This document shows positions 61,895-64,000 of a stretch of DNA of 64,000 nucleotides, one piece after another; position 1 is the first letter of the stretch; every line of letters starts with the position of its first letter. The stretch is taken from the NCBI RefSeq assembly GCF_004138285.1, contig NZ_SCFN01000001.1, positions 930,001-994,000 of the forward strand, given 5' to 3'. Origin of the DNA: Gottfriedia acidiceleris. Lineage in GTDB: Bacteria; Bacillota; Bacilli; Bacillales; Bacillaceae_G. The position numbers were made by a program, and so were the translations under genes. Under the pieces are notes generated by a model. The model was not told the DNA's origin. It did no database searches and saw only the letters and a list, made by a program, of their open reading frames with translations.

Positions 61895-62119
61895 ATGATT
61901 CATTGTGAATGGATTGACTTTAAAATTGAAAATGACTTAATAACAGAGGAAAAATTTGAAGAAATGATGAATGATACATTTCAAGCAATGATGGTTGATG
62001 AAAATAACTTTCCTCAATATATTTGGACAGCTAACTATGTTGTCATTGTAACAAAACGAATTAAAATATTAGAAGAAGTAGAATATATTCAAATACCACG
62101 TAATCCAGGATGTAGTTAA
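61895..62119 (+). CDS. Hypothetical protein, 74 residues, behind a Rex operator
   Basis: I do not recognise the family. The 74-residue product (MIHCEWIDFKIENDLITEEK at the start, WTANYVVIVTKRIKILEEVE, IPRNPGCS at the end) is acidic in its first half, probably a small alpha/beta domain, without signal or membrane segment. Two cysteines (near 4 and 73) could be redox-active. ACGGAGAG lies six bases before the ATG at 61895; the ATG at 61889 directly abuts it. Promoter and operator make it a single gene likely to be switched on at high NADH. Confidence 0.7.
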   Translation: MIHCEWIDFKIENDLITEEKFEEMMNDTFQAMMVDENNFPQYIWTANYVVIVTKRIKILEEVEYIQIPRNPGCS

Positions 62120-62140
62120 AGCTTCTAACCAAGAAGAGAA

Positions 62141-62187
62141 GAAAGGCAGTTCAAGAGAATGAATTCTTTTGGCACTGCCTTTTTCTG
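62141..62187 (+). terminator. Terminator after the Rex-operator gene
   Basis: AAAGGCAGT pairs with ACTGCCTTT around a 22-base loop that itself can pair (AGAATGAATTCT), then TTTCT. Confidence 0.75.
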
Positions 62188-62283
62188 TTTCTTCCTGCTT
62201 TCCCTACCATTACATAAGTTATATAATAACTATATCTAATAAATAAAGTGATTCAAAAATTAGTTTAAATTGTGAGGAAGAAA

Positions 62284-64000
62284 ATGAAATTAATTATTGC
62301 CGAAAAGCCTGATCAAGGTTTAAAGCTTGCAGCCCCTTTTAAGTTCCAAAAGAAAAAAGGGTTCTTAGTCATTCAACCTAACGAGTTTTTTCCAAAAGGT
62401 GCTTATTTAACTTGGGCTATTGGGCATTTATGTGAGTTATTATCACCTGAAGAATATGATGAAAAATGGAAAAAGTGGTCATTAAATACTTTACCAATTA
62501 TACCTAATCGCTTTGGACATAAAGTATCAAAAGGAAAATGGGATCAATTTTCAATTATAAAGAATTTAGTCCACCTAGATGAAGTTAATGAAATAATTCT
62601 TGCAGGTGACTGTGAACGTGAAGGAGAACATATCGTTCGCCTTATTTTAAATTTAGCTGGAAATAAAAAACCAATGAGAAGGCTTTGGATTTCGTCATTA
62701 ACAGAAAATGCCGTTAAAAAAGGATTTAGTCAACTATTGGATGAAAGTGAAACAAAAAGCTTATTCTTTGAGGCGTATAGCCGAGCATGTGCTGATTGGT
62801 TAGTTGGAATGAATGCATCAAGAGTATATTCATTACATTTACAAAAAAAAGGAATCCAGGATGTATTTTCTTTAGGAAGAGTTCAAACACCAACATTAGC
62901 TCTTATTGTCAAAAGAGAACTTGAGATTGAAAGTTTTAATTCCGAACCTTATTGGGAGGTTTTTGCTACATTTCAGTTTGATAAGCAAAAGTTTTTTGGG
63001 AAATGGCATAACGAATCAGAATCTAAAATTATGTCAAAGGAATTAGCTGAAAAAATTGCTGGCTTTTGTGAAAATAAAAACGTAAAAATTACTGATATTG
63101 AGCAAGAAAGAAAAGAGTTTCAATCACCTTTTCTATATAATTTATCGGCACTCCAAGCTGATGCAAACAGTAAATATAAATTTTCACCACAAAAAACACT
63201 CGAGATTGCACAAAAGCTTTATGTCAAAGGGAATATTTCATACCCACGTTCGGACTCAAGTTTTATTACGAAAGAAGAAGCAATGATGCTCCCAGATATA
63301 TTGAAGAAATTTGAAAATATTGAGCAATTTTCAAAATTTTTTCCTCTGCCAAATCAATCTATATTAAATAATAGTCGTTTCGTTAATGAGAAAAAGGTCA
63401 CTGATCACTATGCAATTATTCCTACTGAGCAAGTACCAAATATCCATAAAATGAATGATGAGGAATTGAAAATTTATGAACTAATTGTAAATCGTTTAAT
63501 TAGTGCACATTATCCTAATTCAATTTTTGACTATACAACAATTCATACATTAGTAGACGGGCGAGCGACTTTTATTTCAAAAGGGAAAACAATGGTTCAA
63601 GAAGGTTGGCGTAAAGTCATTTTCGAAAAATCAAAAGAAAAAAATACAGAAGAACAAAATCTACCCGTTGTTGAAACTGGGCAAGAAGGAATTGTTAAAA
63701 AAGTAGAGGTAAAAGAAAAGAAAACTCAAGCACCTAAAAGATATACAGAAGGACAATTAATAACATTAATGAAATCTGCCGGAAAACATATTGATAATCC
63801 GGAATTAACGAAAATACTAAATAAAACTGAAGGATTAGGTACAGAGGCAACAAGGGCTGGTATTATAGGTACTTTAAAAAATAGAAAATATATTGAAGTT
63901 AAGAAAAATCAAGTATTCGCGACGGATAAAGGAAAGCTTATTATTTATGCTCTGGGGGAAAATATTTTAACATCACCTGATATGACTGCAAAATGGGAGC
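62284..64000 (+). CDS. topB: DNA topoisomerase III, 5' part
   Basis: Type IA topoisomerase that relaxes or decatenates DNA through a tyrosine-phosphate link. The frame runs to the end of the window (572 codons seen; the family is usually 650-730). It starts MKLIIAEKPDQGLKLA; the TOPRIM acids are in AGDCEREGEHI near residue 106; the catalytic tyrosine is Tyr320 in GNISYPRSDS; EGLGTEATRAGII near residue 517 is also typical. GTGAGGAAGAAA precedes the ATG. Confidence 0.93.
   Translation, partial: MKLIIAEKPDQGLKLAAPFKFQKKKGFLVIQPNEFFPKGAYLTWAIGHLCELLSPEEYDEKWKKWSLNTLPIIPNRFGHKVSKGKWDQFSIIKNLVHLDEVNEIILAGDCEREGEHIVRLILNLAGNKKPMRRLWISSLTENAVKKGFSQLLDESETKSLFFEAYSRACADWLVGMNASRVYSLHLQKKGIQDVFSLGRVQTPTLALIVKRELEIESFNSEPYWEVFATFQFDKQKFFGKWHNESESKIMSKELAEKIAGFCENKNVKITDIEQERKEFQSPFLYNLSALQADANSKYKFSPQKTLEIAQKLYVKGNISYPRSDSSFITKEEAMMLPDILKKFENIEQFSKFFPLPNQSILNNSRFVNEKKVTDHYAIIPTEQVPNIHKMNDEELKIYELIVNRLISAHYPNSIFDYTTIHTLVDGRATFISKGKTMVQEGWRKVIFEKSKEKNTEEQNLPVVETGQEGIVKKVEVKEKKTQAPKRYTEGQLITLMKSAGKHIDNPELTKILNKTEGLGTEATRAGIIGTLKNRKYIEVKKNQVFATDKGKLIIYALGENILTSPDMTAKWE

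Overview
The window is 64 kb of A+T-rich DNA from an endospore-forming member of the Bacillaceae. Nearly every gene has a recognisable Bacillus subtilis counterpart, and gene order follows the B. subtilis stretch from menG/hepT through qcrABC, dapB, bshAB1, panBCD, dinG, ponA/recU, gpsB and rnpB to bpsAB, dynA and cspD. Strong Shine-Dalgarno sequences, GTG/TTG starts, sigma-A promoters and U-tailed terminators are all low-GC Gram-positive in style. Spore genes (a sspM-like acid-soluble protein, yppG, ypjB) support a spore former. The species cannot be fixed from the sequence; no phage, insertion sequence or CRISPR array is present.

Layout. 1-9.1 kb: menaquinone end steps (menG, hepT), ndk, a shortened shikimate block (aroC-aroB-aroA, without the aroH, trp, hisC and tyrA genes found there in B. 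subtilis), then ypiA/ypiB/ypiF. 9.1-20.2 kb: menaquinol:cytochrome c oxidoreductase (qcrABC), the ypjA/ypjB pair, a YugP-type protease, ypjC on the opposite strand, then a long run ypjD-dapB-mgsA-bshB1-bshA-cca-birA. 20.2-33.5 kb: panBCD, dinG, ypmA-tseB-aspB (no asnS), dnaD-nth-ypoC, and ponA and recU on the minus strand. 33.5-41 kb: yppC, sspM, yppF, yppG, an orphan GntR/NagR-type regulator, ypsA, gpsB, RNase P RNA and rlmL. 41-51.2 kb: an accessory stretch with a Gfo/Idh oxidoreductase, a second DinG-type helicase (YpvA), an NAD(P)-binding protein, two M32 carboxypeptidase paralogues and, between them, a small coiled-coil gene behind a duplicated promoter, an RDD membrane protein, and an ArsR-SRPBCC cassette whose middle gene has been gutted. 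51.5-58.1 kb: type III polyketide synthase and methyltransferase (bpsA, bpsB), an apparently undescribed Fur-box micropeptide unit, the two-headed dynamin DynA, a sulfurtransferase and a 6S-like RNA. 58-64 kb: an EamA exporter, two RNase H-like proteins, ypeQ, ypzA, cspD, a small gene behind a consensus Rex operator, and the start of topB.

How it fits together. Respiration runs through the window: menaquinone is finished by MenG/HepT and oxidised by QcrABC. Redox and metal sensing appear as the bacillithiol genes, a Rex operator and a Fur box. Envelope growth is represented by PonA, GpsB, TseB, DynA and YpiB. The best candidates for new biology are small: the Fur-box micropeptide (53.1-53.3 kb), the Rex-operator gene (61.8-62.1 kb), the apparently leaderless ArsR with paired operators (49.44-49.49 kb), the duplicated promoter with cre-like sites (46.9-47.13 kb), and the hairpin that buries the ypjB ribosome-binding site (12.01-12.05 kb).
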